DNA of 64,000 nucleotides, taken from Methylotenera sp. (lineage in GTDB: Bacteria > Pseudomonadota > Gammaproteobacteria > Burkholderiales > Methylophilaceae). Each line of letters begins with the position of its first letter. The stretch's first letter is position 1. Below the pieces are notes generated by a model. The model ran no database searches. It was not told the origin of the DNA and saw only the letters and a list, made by a program, of their open reading frames with translations. Both the position numbers and the translations under genes were made by a program. Where the stretch lies: assembly GCA_030682715.1 (NCBI GenBank), contig JAUXNQ010000019.1:23797-87796 (forward strand), read 5' to 3'. Shown here in pieces: positions 9,224 through 19,361 of the stretch.

Positions 9224-12200
9224 ACAGCACCTTTGTTGTCGTCATCTACTGAAGTCACCACTACAGGCTCATCGTCAGGTACTTCATGGTGTTTTCTATG
9301 TACATTCTTATTGCTTAACCACGTAAAGAACAGTGGAATAAAAATCGTGGCTACAAAGGTCGCAAGCAACATACCTCCAAATACACCTGTACCCATTGAT
9401 TGTCGAGCTGCCGCACCAGCGCCAGTTGCAATCACCAATGGCACAATACCTAACACAAACGCCATTGAAGTCATCACGATTGGCCTAAATCGCAACCTTG
9501 CGGCCTCAAGCGCAGCTTCAGCCACTGGCATACCCTCTTCCATCTTCTGGCTTGCAAACTCCACAATCAAAATCGCGTTTTTAGCAGCCAAACCAACGAG
9601 TGTAATTAAACCAATTTGGAAGTAAATATCATTTGGCATGCCTCTCAGCAACACAGATAGCAACGCACCAGCTAAAGCAAAAGGCACTGCCATAATGACA
9701 GCAAGTGGTAAAGCCCATGTTTCAAACTGTGCAGCCAAAATCAAGAACACCATAATAATGGCAAAACCAAACGCAAATACTGCAGCCGAGCCTGTTCTTT
9801 TTTCTTGATAGGCTTGGCCTGTCCAAGCAATTTGATAGCCATCTGGTAAGCTTGCTTCTGCAATCTTTTCGACCATCTCAATGGCATCACCAGAGCTTAC
9901 CCCTGACGCACCTTTACCTAAGACTTTAGCTGAAAGCAAACCGTTGTAACGCTCTAGTTGCTCAGCACCAACAATATAATTTACTTTGCTCAGCGCAGAT
10001 AATGGCACCATCAAACCTTTATCAGAACGCACATAAACTTTACCTAAGTCCTCTGCTTTCATGCGGTAATCTGCTTCTGCTTGTAGCTGCACTCGGTAAG
10101 TACGACCTGATTTATTAAAATCATTCACATATAACGACCCCATCGTGCTTTGTAAGGTATCGTAAATACTCGATACTGGTACGCCCTGAGAAATCGCTTT
10201 TGCTTCATCTACTTCTAAAAATAGTTGCGGTACGGTAGGTCTGAAGAATGTATTAATCTCAGTCAACCTTGGCTCTTTTTTAAGCTCCTCAATCAAGTTA
10301 TTCACAACAGCAGCCAATCGTGCAGGGTCAGAGTCACCTCGTGTCTGCACATATAGCTCAAAACCACCAGAACTACCTAAACCACGAATTGCTGGTGGAT
10401 TAAATGCAATCGCCATTCCATCAGGCTGTTGCATACCAATACCGAATAGCTTTTTAACAATGTCATCAGCCGTAGTCTCACGCTCAGACCAGTCTTTTAG
10501 TCGTACAAACATGGTAGCCGCACTGGTCTTATTACCTCCCCCGATTAAATCGAAGCCATTTACAGCAAACTGATGTGCAACAGCAGGATCTTGAGCAATC
10601 GCAGCCCTTACATTTTCTGTCGTTTGACTTGTGCGACTTAACGTTGCACCATCTGGCATGATCACAGCAGAAATCACATAACCCTGATCCTCGGGTGGCA
10701 CAAAACTTCCTGGTATCACTTTAAGCAACACTGCCACCAAAGCAATTATTGCAGCAAACACAATAGTGCCGATTATTTTATGGTGTAAAGTTAAATTGAC
10801 TGTTGCGGTGTACAGATGGGTAAAACGTAAAAAAGTACGATTAAACGCTTTAAAGAATGCTGACTCTCCGTGCGTTTTCTTTAACAGTACTGCACACAAT
10901 GCAGGCGTTAACGTCAATGCAACAACGCCTGAAATAACAACGGCTACAGCAACAGTCACCGCAAATTGTCTGTACATTTCGCCTGCAATACCACCCAAGA
11001 AGGCAACAGGGATAAACACTGCACACAGCACGAGCACAATCGCTACAACTGCCGCTGACACTTGTTCCATTGACTTCACTGCAGCTTTAATCGGTGACAG
11101 ATTTTCTTCTTCCATCAACCGCTCTACGTTCTCCAACACCACAATCGCATCATCCACCACAATCCCGATTGATAGCACCATCGCGAACAATGTCAGCGTG
11201 TTAATGGAGAACCCAAACAACCATAAACCAGCAAAAGTACCAATTAAGGAAATAGGCACCGCAATAATAGGAATCAGTGTCGCACGCCAGCTTTGCAAAA
11301 ATAAATACACCACAAGTACCACAAGCAACATGGCTTCGCCCAATGTTTTGAGCACTTCTAGAATAGATGCTTTCACAAAGTCGCTAGTGTCATAAGGTAC
11401 CTCCCAATCAATACCTTCTGGGAAACGTTGTTTCAACTCCGTCATTTGCGCTTTAACTGCTTCTGCCGTATCTAAGGCATTAGCACCAGTTTGCAAGAAA
11501 ATAGGAATACCTACACCTGGTGTACCATCTAAAGTGGTGCGAACGTTATAGCTCTGCGAACCAAGCTCAATACGTGCAACATCCTTTAAATGAAGCACAC
11601 CACGCTGACCATCAGCACGAATAATAATATTGCCAAATTCAGCAGGGTCAATTAAGCGGCCTTTTGCGGTCACGGTATACACTAATTGCTGATTAGATGG
11701 TGATGGATCCTGACCAATCTTACCTGCCGCGTATTGCGCATTTTGTGATAGAATCGCATCAGCAATATCAGTGGTTGTCACCCCTAATTGCGCCATACGA
11801 TCAGGACGCAGCCAGATACGCATTGAATAATCTTGTGCGCCAAAAATAGTTGCATCACCAACGCCTTTAATACGCTTAATTTCATCAAGCACATTCAATG
11901 TAGCGTAGTTACTTAAAAATAAAGTATCGTACTTTTTCTGCTTATCTGTCAGCATTACTACTAACAAGATGTCGTTAGATCGTTTCTGGACAACTAAACC
12001 AGTCCGTCTCACTTCATCAGGTAAACGTGGCAGAGCGATGTTCACACGATTACTGACGTTAAAAGTTGCTTGATTAACATCAGTACCCACTTCAAACGTA
12101 GCCGTAATCGTTAAAGTGCCACTAGAGTCTGCACTTGAGTTGAAATATAGCAAACCTTCAACTCCACTTAACTGCTCCTCAATTGGAGCAGCCACTGTTT

Positions 12201-12375
12201 TAGAGAGGGTTTCGGCACTTGCACCAGGGTAAGTTGCTGTAATTAATACCGTTGGCGGCGCAATTTGTGGATACTGTGCAATCGGCAACTTTAACGCTGC
12301 AGCCAAGCCCGCTAGCACGATGATGATAGACAGTACGCTCGCAAAAATAGGCCGTGTAATAAAAAATTTACTCAT
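9220..12375 (-). CDS. RND multidrug efflux permease (HAE1, AcrB/MexF-like)
   Basis: 1051 aa; MSKFFITRPIFASVLSIIIVLAGLAAALKLPIAQYPQIAPPTV; GIVVDDAIVVLENVER. Confidence 0.95.
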   Translation of the reverse strand: MSKFFITRPIFASVLSIIIVLAGLAAALKLPIAQYPQIAPPTVLITATYPGASAETLSKTVAAPIEEQLSGVEGLLYFNSSADSSGTLTITATFEVGTDVNQATFNVSNRVNIALPRLPDEVRRTGLVVQKRSNDILLVVMLTDKQKKYDTLFLSNYATLNVLDEIKRIKGVGDATIFGAQDYSMRIWLRPDRMAQLGVTTTDIADAILSQNAQYAAGKIGQDPSPSNQQLVYTVTAKGRLIDPAEFGNIIIRADGQRGVLHLKDVARIELGSQSYNVRTTLDGTPGVGIPIFLQTGANALDTAEAVKAQMTELKQRFPEGIDWEVPYDTSDFVKASILEVLKTLGEAMLLVVLVVYLFLQSWRATLIPIIAVPISLIGTFAGLWLFGFSINTLTLFAMVLSIGIVVDDAIVVLENVERLMEEENLSPIKAAVKSMEQVSAAVVAIVLVLCAVFIPVAFLGGIAGEMYRQFAVTVAVAVVISGVVALTLTPALCAVLLKKTHGESAFFKAFNRTFLRFTHLYTATVNLTLHHKIIGTIVFAAIIALVAVLLKVIPGSFVPPEDQGYVISAVIMPDGATLSRTSQTTENVRAAIAQDPAVAHQFAVNGFDLIGGGNKTSAATMFVRLKDWSERETTADDIVKKLFGIGMQQPDGMAIAFNPPAIRGLGSSGGFELYVQTRGDSDPARLAAVVNNLIEELKKEPRLTEINTFFRPTVPQLFLEVDEAKAISQGVPVSSIYDTLQSTMGSLYVNDFNKSGRTYRVQLQAEADYRMKAEDLGKVYVRSDKGLMVPLSALSKVNYIVGAEQLERYNGLLSAKVLGKGASGVSSGDAIEMVEKIAEASLPDGYQIAWTGQAYQEKRTGSAAVFAFGFAIIMVFLILAAQFETWALPLAVIMAVPFALAGALLSVLLRGMPNDIYFQIGLITLVGLAAKNAILIVEFASQKMEEGMPVAEAALEAARLRFRPIVMTSMAFVLGIVPLVIATGAGAAARQSMGTGVFGGMLLATFVATIFIPLFFTWLSNKNVHRKHHEVPDDEPVVVTSVDDDNKGAV

Positions 12376-12420
12376 ATAGATTCTCGATTAAGCCTGTTGT
12401 TATAGCTATTAGTAATAAAC

Positions 12421-13680
12421 TTATTTAGAACCAGCTGATTCATTGGATTTTGGTGCAGGGCTTGCACTAGGATTGCTTAATGGGTGTGGAGATACTGTTG
12501 CACCAGGACGCAACTTGATAATATTATCGACGATTACTTTATCTCCAGTTTCAAGACCACTTAAGATTACCCAGTCTTTACCAACCCAATTACCAGCAAC
12601 AATCGGTTTAATCATCACTTCATTTTTATCATTGGCCACATACACAAACTTGCCTTGATCATTACTTAAGACTGCCGTTTGTGGCACAACAAACACGCCA
12701 TCTTTTTTCCCAGTGATGACTCTGATGCGAACAAACTGACCAGGTAACAAACGTTTATCATCGTTCTCAAAGGTAGCACGTAGCAACTGAGTGCCTAATT
12801 GTGGGTCGATACCACTAGCCGCAAAGTTTAACTGACCTGATTTTGGATACTCTTCCCCGCTAGGCAAAATCAACCTTACGTCCTTAACGCCTTTTTGCGT
12901 CAACGGACCTCCCAACTGCGCCAGCTCAGCATCAGACAAACTAAACCTTACCCAAATTGGACTAATCTGACTAACAATACTTAATAGACTTGTATTAGCG
13001 CTAATTAAAGCACCTTCTGACAACTCAAATCTGCCAGCTACACCAGATAAAGGCGATGTTACTGTTGTGTAAGATAAGTTCAACTCAGCCTCACGCACAG
13101 CAGACTCATATTGAGCCAAACCAGCTAGTGCCAATGCACTATCTGAGCGGGCATTATCTGCCTCACGCTGACTTACTGATTGTGTCGCAACAAGTGCCTG
13201 CAAACGTTGAGATTCACGCTGCGCTTGATCCAACCTTGCTTTTTGTTGTGCTAATTGAGCTTTTGCATTAGATAACGCAATTTGATATGGCACAGGGTCA
13301 ATCAAAAACATCGCCTGACCTGCTTTAATTGGGGCACCTTCTTCAAATAGCTTTTTAAGCAGAATGCCGCCAACCCGCGGTCTAATCTCTACTTCTTTAG
13401 CACCTTCTGTTTGGGCAACTGCTTCAGCACTCATCGGCACACTAGTTGGTTCCATAGTAACTACACTGACTGGCATTGGCGGCATACCTTGTGCTGGTGC
13501 AGTGCTTTCCTGCTTACTACAAGCAGCAAGCATAGACATGGCAAGAACGCCAATAAGTGCCAGCATCATCCCAGATGTAACCATGGTTCGTTTAACATAA
13601 GCGCCCTGTCCGTTTATAGACTGTATGCGAATATGCTGTTGATTGTGATTTGCAGTCTTAGTTACCATTGAAAACTCCAC
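12421..13680 (-). CDS. RND efflux periplasmic adaptor lipoprotein (AcrA/MexE-like)
   Basis: Lipobox MLAAC; biotinyl-lipoyl-like hairpin; start uncertain (13668 or later possible). Confidence 0.9.
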   Translation of the reverse strand: MEFSMVTKTANHNQQHIRIQSINGQGAYVKRTMVTSGMMLALIGVLAMSMLAACSKQESTAPAQGMPPMPVSVVTMEPTSVPMSAEAVAQTEGAKEVEIRPRVGGILLKKLFEEGAPIKAGQAMFLIDPVPYQIALSNAKAQLAQQKARLDQAQRESQRLQALVATQSVSQREADNARSDSALALAGLAQYESAVREAELNLSYTTVTSPLSGVAGRFELSEGALISANTSLLSIVSQISPIWVRFSLSDAELAQLGGPLTQKGVKDVRLILPSGEEYPKSGQLNFAASGIDPQLGTQLLRATFENDDKRLLPGQFVRIRVITGKKDGVFVVPQTAVLSNDQGKFVYVANDKNEVMIKPIVAGNWVGKDWVILSGLETGDKVIVDNIIKLRPGATVSPHPLSNPSASPAPKSNESAGSK

Positions 13681-13746
13681 GTTTATTTTTATAACTTATT
13701 AATTATTCTATGTTTTTATTGAAAGCAATAGCCATCCGCACTTGCT

Positions 13747-13793
13747 TACATACAGGTTTGTATGTATATTATATACAAACATGAATGTATGTA
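13747..13793. promoter_or_regulatory. Tandem AcrR/TtgR-type operator half-site palindromes between RND operon and tetR
   Basis: TACATAC-AGGTTT-GTATGTA (13747-13766, perfect 7-bp arms) and TACAAAC-ATGAAT-GTATGTA (13774-13793, one mismatch). Confidence 0.7.
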
Positions 13794-13849
13794 AATGCCT
13801 AAATGATTTAAAATACGAACTAAATACAGTTTTTAACTATGGAATTAAT

Positions 13850-14473
13850 ATGGTCAGAAAAACCAAAGAAGATGCAGAACTTACTCGCCAAAAGATTGTA
13901 GATGCAGCACGCGCTGTATTTCTTGCACGAGGCGTTAGTAAATCTACATTGGAACATATTGCATCACAAGCTAATGTAACACGCGGTGCTGTGTACTGGC
14001 ATTTTAAAAATAAAGCCGAAATTTTTCATGCTATTCGTGAACAAGTATTTCTACCGCTGATTGACCGCATGGATGATACTTTAGCGATTAGTAGCGACAA
14101 CTCACAAAATCCGCTGGATCAAATTGAAGCAAGCCTATGCCATACCATACATGAACTAAATGACAATATTGAGATGCGTGAGATTTATGAAATCATGATG
14201 ATCAAATGCGAATATGTCGACGAGTTTGCACTAGTGCTTCATCAAATATTAAATAACTGCTCAAGCTTGATTGAAAAAATAGAAGTGGCTTACGAGCGCG
14301 CACAATCGAAAAATCAGCTAGCTAGCAAACTTACCCCTCGCGCGCTTGCACTTGATACACACCTGTTTTTTGGCGGATTGTTACACATGTGGATTAAAGA
14401 TGCTGATGGTACTAAATTTAGATACCAAGCAATTGACCTCATTAAATCGCACATCAATTTACGCAGAAAATAG
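13850..14473 (+). CDS. TetR/AcrR family transcriptional regulator of the RND operon
   Basis: MVRKTKEDAELTRQKIVDAARAVFLARGVSKSTLEHIASQANVTRGAVYWHFKNK; start moved from 13742 to 13850 because the longer ORF runs through the operators. Confidence 0.9.
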   Translation: MVRKTKEDAELTRQKIVDAARAVFLARGVSKSTLEHIASQANVTRGAVYWHFKNKAEIFHAIREQVFLPLIDRMDDTLAISSDNSQNPLDQIEASLCHTIHELNDNIEMREIYEIMMIKCEYVDEFALVLHQILNNCSSLIEKIEVAYERAQSKNQLASKLTPRALALDTHLFFGGLLHMWIKDADGTKFRYQAIDLIKSHINLRRK

Positions 14474-14585
14474 AATATTAAGAAATCTATAGAAAAAATT
14501 TAACAAAAAATTCTTCTTAGAGAAAATTCTTGTGGTTCAGTTATTGTAGAGATACCATATGCACATATTAAGCGTTGGAGGCATT

Positions 14586-14909
14586 GTGGCTATTTATACT
14601 GGTGAAATTTACGGTAAACAAACCGCAAGCAAGTTTGTGATGTACAACGTGCTAAAAGTGAGCAAGCAACTTGTTACCTTACAAAATATAGACAACCCAC
14701 TGAGTCTTTTTGAAACAACAGAACAAAAACTAAGCGCATCAGGTTACATCCGCGTCAGCCAAACACCATTCATCGACTTAGAGTCAACCACGCCAAAACG
14801 TCGTAAAGCGGCTAAAAAACCAACTCGTTGCCCACTTACTTTTGATTTTTTAGAAGATCGTGCGGATAGTGAACGTCCTGCACCTATTATGCAGGACTTA
14901 TTTAGCTAG
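14586..14909 (+). CDS. Conserved-looking hypothetical protein with basic central patch (PKRRKAAKKPTR)
   Basis: GTG at 14586 preceded by GGAGG (14577-14581); 107 aa. Confidence 0.6.
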   Translation: MAIYTGEIYGKQTASKFVMYNVLKVSKQLVTLQNIDNPLSLFETTEQKLSASGYIRVSQTPFIDLESTTPKRRKAAKKPTRCPLTFDFLEDRADSERPAPIMQDLFS

Positions 14910-14913
14910 CATT

Positions 14914-16269
14914 TTAGCTACGTGGAGGGCCGCCTCTTAGATCATGCCCGTCTGCACTGTAAATTTCCACTTCTACAAAGTCACCTGGTGTTAAACCTTC
15001 AGCATCTTCTAAATATACAACGCCATCAATCTCTGGTGCGTCTGCTTTAGTGCGGCCGATTGCCTCAATGTTACCTTCAACATCGGTCACGATCTCATCA
15101 ACTAGCACGGTTTGAATACTACCAATTTTGGCGTGTACTTTAGCTGCACTAATACGTTCCTGCACTTCCATAAAGCGGCTTAGGCGCTCTTGTTTAACTT
15201 CTTCCGGCACTTGATCTGGCAAAGCATTGGCTGCCGCACCATCTACGGCGGAATAAGCAAAACAGCCTACTCTATCTAACTGCGCCTCTTCCATAAAGTC
15301 TAACAACTGCTTAAAGTCATCTTCAGTTTCACCTGGGAACCCAGCGATAAATGTGCTACGGATCGTAATATCTGGACAGATTTCACGCCATGCCTTAATT
15401 CGTGCTAAGTTATTTTCACTACTTGCTGGGCGCTTCATGGCTTTTAAGATACGTGGGCTGGCATGCTGAAATGGCACGTCCAAATAAGGCAGAATCAGAC
15501 CATCTGCCATCAGTGGAATCACTTCATCTACATGCGGATATGGGTATACATAATGTAGACGCACCCAAACACCCAGCTCACTCAAAGCTTGCGTTAGTTC
15601 TGTCATACGCGTTTTCACTGGGCGACCATTCCAGAAACCTGGCCGATATTTAACATCAACACCATACGCTGAAGTATCTTGAGAAATGACTAGAATCTCA
15701 CTCACACCAGCATTAACTAGATTCTCAGCCTCATTGAGTACGTCTCCAATTGGGCGACTGACTAAGTCACCACGCATGCTAGGGATAATACAAAAGCTAC
15801 AACGGTGGTTACAGCCTTCTGAAATCTTAAGGTAAGCATAATGCTGAGGGGTCAGCCTTACGCCTTGTGGTGGCACTAAGTCAATAAACGGCTCATGCGG
15901 CTTAGGAAGGTTTGCATGCACTGCGGTCATCACCTCCTCTAACGCATGTGGGCCTGTTACTGCGAGTACGCTAGGGTGAGCAGCTTCAACCACGCCTTTT
16001 TTGGCACCTAAGCAACCAGTCACAATCACTTTACCGTTTTTATTAATCGCTTCACCAATAGCATCCAATGACTCTTCAACGGCGCTATCAATAAAACCAC
16101 AGGTATTGACTACCACTAAATCGGCTTCATCATAACTACCAGAAATTTCGTAGCCTTCTGCCCGTAATTGGGTGAGAATACGTTCTGCGTCTGAGCCAGC
16201 TTTAGGGCAGCCTAACGATACAAAGCCTACTTTAGGCGTGGAATTTTTGCGTGTAGTACTTATTGTCAT
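14914..16269 (-). CDS. rimO: Ribosomal protein S12 methylthiotransferase RimO
   Basis: [21 protein letters not shown]; radical [18 protein letters not shown] domain. Confidence 0.94.
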   Translation of the reverse strand: MTISTTRKNSTPKVGFVSLGCPKAGSDAERILTQLRAEGYEISGSYDEADLVVVNTCGFIDSAVEESLDAIGEAINKNGKVIVTGCLGAKKGVVEAAHPSVLAVTGPHALEEVMTAVHANLPKPHEPFIDLVPPQGVRLTPQHYAYLKISEGCNHRCSFCIIPSMRGDLVSRPIGDVLNEAENLVNAGVSEILVISQDTSAYGVDVKYRPGFWNGRPVKTRMTELTQALSELGVWVRLHYVYPYPHVDEVIPLMADGLILPYLDVPFQHASPRILKAMKRPASSENNLARIKAWREICPDITIRSTFIAGFPGETEDDFKQLLDFMEEAQLDRVGCFAYSAVDGAAANALPDQVPEEVKQERLSRFMEVQERISAAKVHAKIGSIQTVLVDEIVTDVEGNIEAIGRTKADAPEIDGVVYLEDAEGLTPGDFVEVEIYSADGHDLRGGPPRS

Positions 16270-16300
16270 AAAAACCTATAAATCTTAAAAATTAATTCAA

Positions 16301-16525
16301 ATGTATATTATTGCGATTGCTTGGATGTATGTTGTTATTTTAATGGCCGCGACTGAAAAGTCAGTGACGGCAGGCTTACTTACGTTTACATTCTATGGAT
16401 TACTTCCCTGTGCCCTACTACTTTGGTTACTTGGTGTAAAACATCGTCGCCACCAACAAAACAAACAATCAATGGATGAAATAACCCACCAACAGGATAG
16501 TACCAACCCCCAAGGCGATGAGTAG
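16301..16525 (+). CDS. Small membrane protein, hypothetical
   Basis: 74 aa with two hydrophobic segments; 3' end overlaps the convergent ZIP gene by 57 bp. Confidence 0.55.
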   Translation: MYIIAIAWMYVVILMAATEKSVTAGLLTFTFYGLLPCALLLWLLGVKHRRHQQNKQSMDEITHQQDSTNPQGDE

Positions 16526-17362
16526 TACCTGACTTAATGTCGCTTTTAGTTCAGTGCGTTTATGCAAGCTAGGAATTAAATCAGCCACTGCCACATACAA
16601 CATACTTGCAGCTGCCAACCCTAATATATAAGGAATCCAACTCATCACATATTGCAGTGCAAAATAAGCAATCAGGCCACCTACCAAGGTTGCCAAGCTA
16701 GACACTAAATTAAAAATTAGCGCCTGTTTTTTACTATAACCAGAATGTAACAATATTAAAAAATCACCCACTTCTTGTGGAATCTCATGCGAAATAATCG
16801 CAAGCGCTGTGACCACGCCTAATTTAACATCCACTAAAAATGCTGCTGCAATTAGCACACCATCCACAAAGTTATGAAATGTGTCGCCAATCATAATCAT
16901 CATGCCGCTACGACCACTGTCGTGTTGATGATGGGCTTGCGCGTGCACATGCACCAATGATGGTGTTTTTGTTGTAGAGACAGCTTTGTACTTTGTACCG
17001 CCAGCATCAGGTTGTGGATGCGTTAATGGACAATTTTCTTCACTATGTATGGCGTGCACTTCGCAATGATCACCATGACAATGCCGCCAAATTACCAACT
17101 TTTCTAGCACAAAGAATAGCAACAAGCCGAACAATAGGGTTGCAGAGATACTTTCTATACTACTCGCTTCACTAAAAGCATGCGGAAGAATTTCTAGAAA
17201 AACTGCCCCTAACATTGCACCAATTGCATAGCTAACAAGCATAGGAATCCAAGCAGTACGTAGGCTTAATGCAAACAATGCCGCTAAAGATACGCTTAAC
17301 ACCCCACCGATAAAGCTAGAAATGATGATCCATGCAAGAATGGGTAATTCTGGAATTGTCAT
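16469..17362 (-). CDS. ZIP family metal transporter
   Basis: His-rich loop HVHAQAHHQHD; GDTFHNFVDGVLIAAAFL and SHEIPQEVGDFLILLHSG motifs. Confidence 0.92.
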   Translation of the reverse strand: MTIPELPILAWIIISSFIGGVLSVSLAALFALSLRTAWIPMLVSYAIGAMLGAVFLEILPHAFSEASSIESISATLLFGLLLFFVLEKLVIWRHCHGDHCEVHAIHSEENCPLTHPQPDAGGTKYKAVSTTKTPSLVHVHAQAHHQHDSGRSGMMIMIGDTFHNFVDGVLIAAAFLVDVKLGVVTALAIISHEIPQEVGDFLILLHSGYSKKQALIFNLVSSLATLVGGLIAYFALQYVMSWIPYILGLAAASMLYVAVADLIPSLHKRTELKATLSQVLLIALGVGTILLVGYFIH

Positions 17363-17392
17363 GCAACACTTTTTATATATGAAAGAGCGCTA

Positions 17393-18193
17393 TTATAACT
17401 GAGCTACCGTCATATCAGCGTTTGATTCCAGCCAAATCATGCTTGCCATACGCCCTGTCACGTTATCGCGCCTAAAAGAGAAAAGTCGAGCTTCATCTGT
17501 GTAAGTACAAAAGTCTTCATTTACACTGGCACCATATACTTGCGTCACGCCAATGTTATTAAGTCGCTGCTGTGCAATTAGATATAGATTACAAAGCCAT
17601 TTACCATTTGAATCTTGATGATTGATCGATTTAAAAGCCAACGCTGCATGGCTATCTTTTTCAATAAACAGTTCACGAACATCAGCACCTACTTCAAACG
17701 CATCTGGGCCAATCGCAGGGCCTAACCATACCAACACATCACTGGGCGATACTTGCATTTTATTAACGGCGGCCTCTATGACACCATCACATAAGCCTCT
17801 CCAGCCAGCATGTACGGCAGCCACCACTGTTCCATTTTTATCACAAAGTAACACAGGCAAACAGTCTGCCGTCATCGTGACACACACAACATTTGTTTTT
17901 GTCGTAAATGATGCATCCGCATTTTGCACACAAGTGCTTGTGGCAGCATCAATCACATCCACACCATGGACCTGATTTACCCAAACAGGCTCGCTTGGTA
18001 AATATGGGCTCAATAATTGACGATTTTTCGCAACGGCGAGTGGGTCATCTTGTACATGAGCGCCCAAATTCAAATTAGCGTACGGAGCAACACTTACACC
18101 ACCAAGGCGAGTAGTTTGTAATGCCCTCACATTTGCTGGCGCGGGCCAATTCGGGGTAATAAATTTAATAGGCGCAGTATTTATCATTATCAA
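17393..18193 (-). CDS. pgeF: Peptidoglycan editing factor PgeF / YfiH-type polyphenol oxidase family
   Basis: TTRLGGVSVAPYANLNLGAHVQDDP, VNQVHGVDV, TADCLPVLLCD, AAVHAGWRGL. Confidence 0.9.
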   Translation of the reverse strand: MIMINTAPIKFITPNWPAPANVRALQTTRLGGVSVAPYANLNLGAHVQDDPLAVAKNRQLLSPYLPSEPVWVNQVHGVDVIDAATSTCVQNADASFTTKTNVVCVTMTADCLPVLLCDKNGTVVAAVHAGWRGLCDGVIEAAVNKMQVSPSDVLVWLGPAIGPDAFEVGADVRELFIEKDSHAALAFKSINHQDSNGKWLCNLYLIAQQRLNNIGVTQVYGASVNEDFCTYTDEARLFSFRRDNVTGRMASMIWLESNADMTVAQL

Positions 18194-18223
18194 TCGAAGG
18201 GCTAGAATTAAACGTGATTAGAA

Positions 18224-19324
18224 TTAAACATCTTCTTCTATATCATCATCTTCTTCATCGCCATCGTCAAATAGGTCTTCATCATCGTATTCGTAATCCT
18301 CATCCGCTAGATAAGGCTCCATGCTTAACTCGAAATCTTCTTCATCATCACGAACATCTTCATGGCGCATCGCTTCTAACAATACTTTCATATCATCAGC
18401 CAGCTCGATTTGCCACTCCATAAACTCATTAGTGGCGGGATGAACCAAGCCCAGCTTGATTGCGTGCAAAGCCTGACGGTTAAACTGACTCACTGCATCA
18501 CGCAACGTTTGTGTCATCGCGCGAATCGGCACAATGCCACGGAAACCATAAACTGGGTCGCCAACCAAGGGGGCTTTTAGATGCTGCATATGCACGCGAA
18601 TCTGGTGGGTGCGGCCAGTTTCCAAGTTGCAACGTAGATAAGTTTGCACAGAAAACCGCTCTAATATTTCATATCGTGTAACAGCAGGCTTACCCATTCT
18701 GTTAATCGCCATTTTTGTGCGTGAGCGTGGATCACGACCAAGTGGCTGATCGACTACGCCATTACGCCACAATTGACCCCAAACAATCGCACGATACTCA
18801 CGCTTCACTGTGCGCGCTTGTAACTGGCGCACCAAATTAGTTTGTGCACTTAGGGTTTTAGCTACAACAAGCAAGCCACTCGTTTCCTTGTCTAAACGAT
18901 GCACAATACCTGCGCGCGGCACATCATGTAATTGCGGCGCATGAAATAATAAAGCATTCAGCAAAGTGCCTTCCCAATTACCAGCAGCTGGATGTACAAC
19001 CATACCAGCAGGTTTATTGACAACTAAAATGTGATCATCTTCATACACAATATCAAGTGGAATATCCTGTGCAGTAAATGCATAGACCTCAGGTTTAACC
19101 TGTACATCTACTAACACCTTCTCCCCTCCCCACACTTTGGTTTTGGAAGTACTGGGCTTACCATCCACCGTCACTAACCCAGATTTAATCCAAGCCTGTA
19201 ACCTAGAGCGTGAATGTTCAGGTAGTAAACGTTGCAAAGCAACATCTAGACGTAAGCCGCCTAACTCGGAAGAAATGGTCAGTGAAATTAGGTTACTAAG
19301 AGATTGTTGAGTAGCGTCTGTCAT
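18224..19324 (-). CDS. rluD: 23S rRNA pseudouridine synthase RluD, with acidic C-terminal tail
   Basis: S4 domain, AGIVHRLDKETSGLLVVAKT, conserved position divergent to bamD. Confidence 0.92.
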   Translation of the reverse strand: MTDATQQSLSNLISLTISSELGGLRLDVALQRLLPEHSRSRLQAWIKSGLVTVDGKPSTSKTKVWGGEKVLVDVQVKPEVYAFTAQDIPLDIVYEDDHILVVNKPAGMVVHPAAGNWEGTLLNALLFHAPQLHDVPRAGIVHRLDKETSGLLVVAKTLSAQTNLVRQLQARTVKREYRAIVWGQLWRNGVVDQPLGRDPRSRTKMAINRMGKPAVTRYEILERFSVQTYLRCNLETGRTHQIRVHMQHLKAPLVGDPVYGFRGIVPIRAMTQTLRDAVSQFNRQALHAIKLGLVHPATNEFMEWQIELADDMKVLLEAMRHEDVRDDEEDFELSMEPYLADEDYEYDDEDLFDDGDEEDDDIEEDV

Positions 19325-19361
19325 CGGTTATAATTGTGTAAATTCTTAAAGGTGGTTTTGC

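Noticed and set aside
10766-11395. 209-aa plus-strand ORF opposite the RND permease
   Set aside because: Antisense to a strongly conserved gene; Thr/Ala/Ile-rich low-information translation without any family motif
18214-18423. Plus-strand His/Leu-rich ORF and CATCTTC-like repetitive stretch suggesting a microsatellite
   Set aside because: Explained by the Asp/Glu-rich codons of the RluD tail on the minus strand
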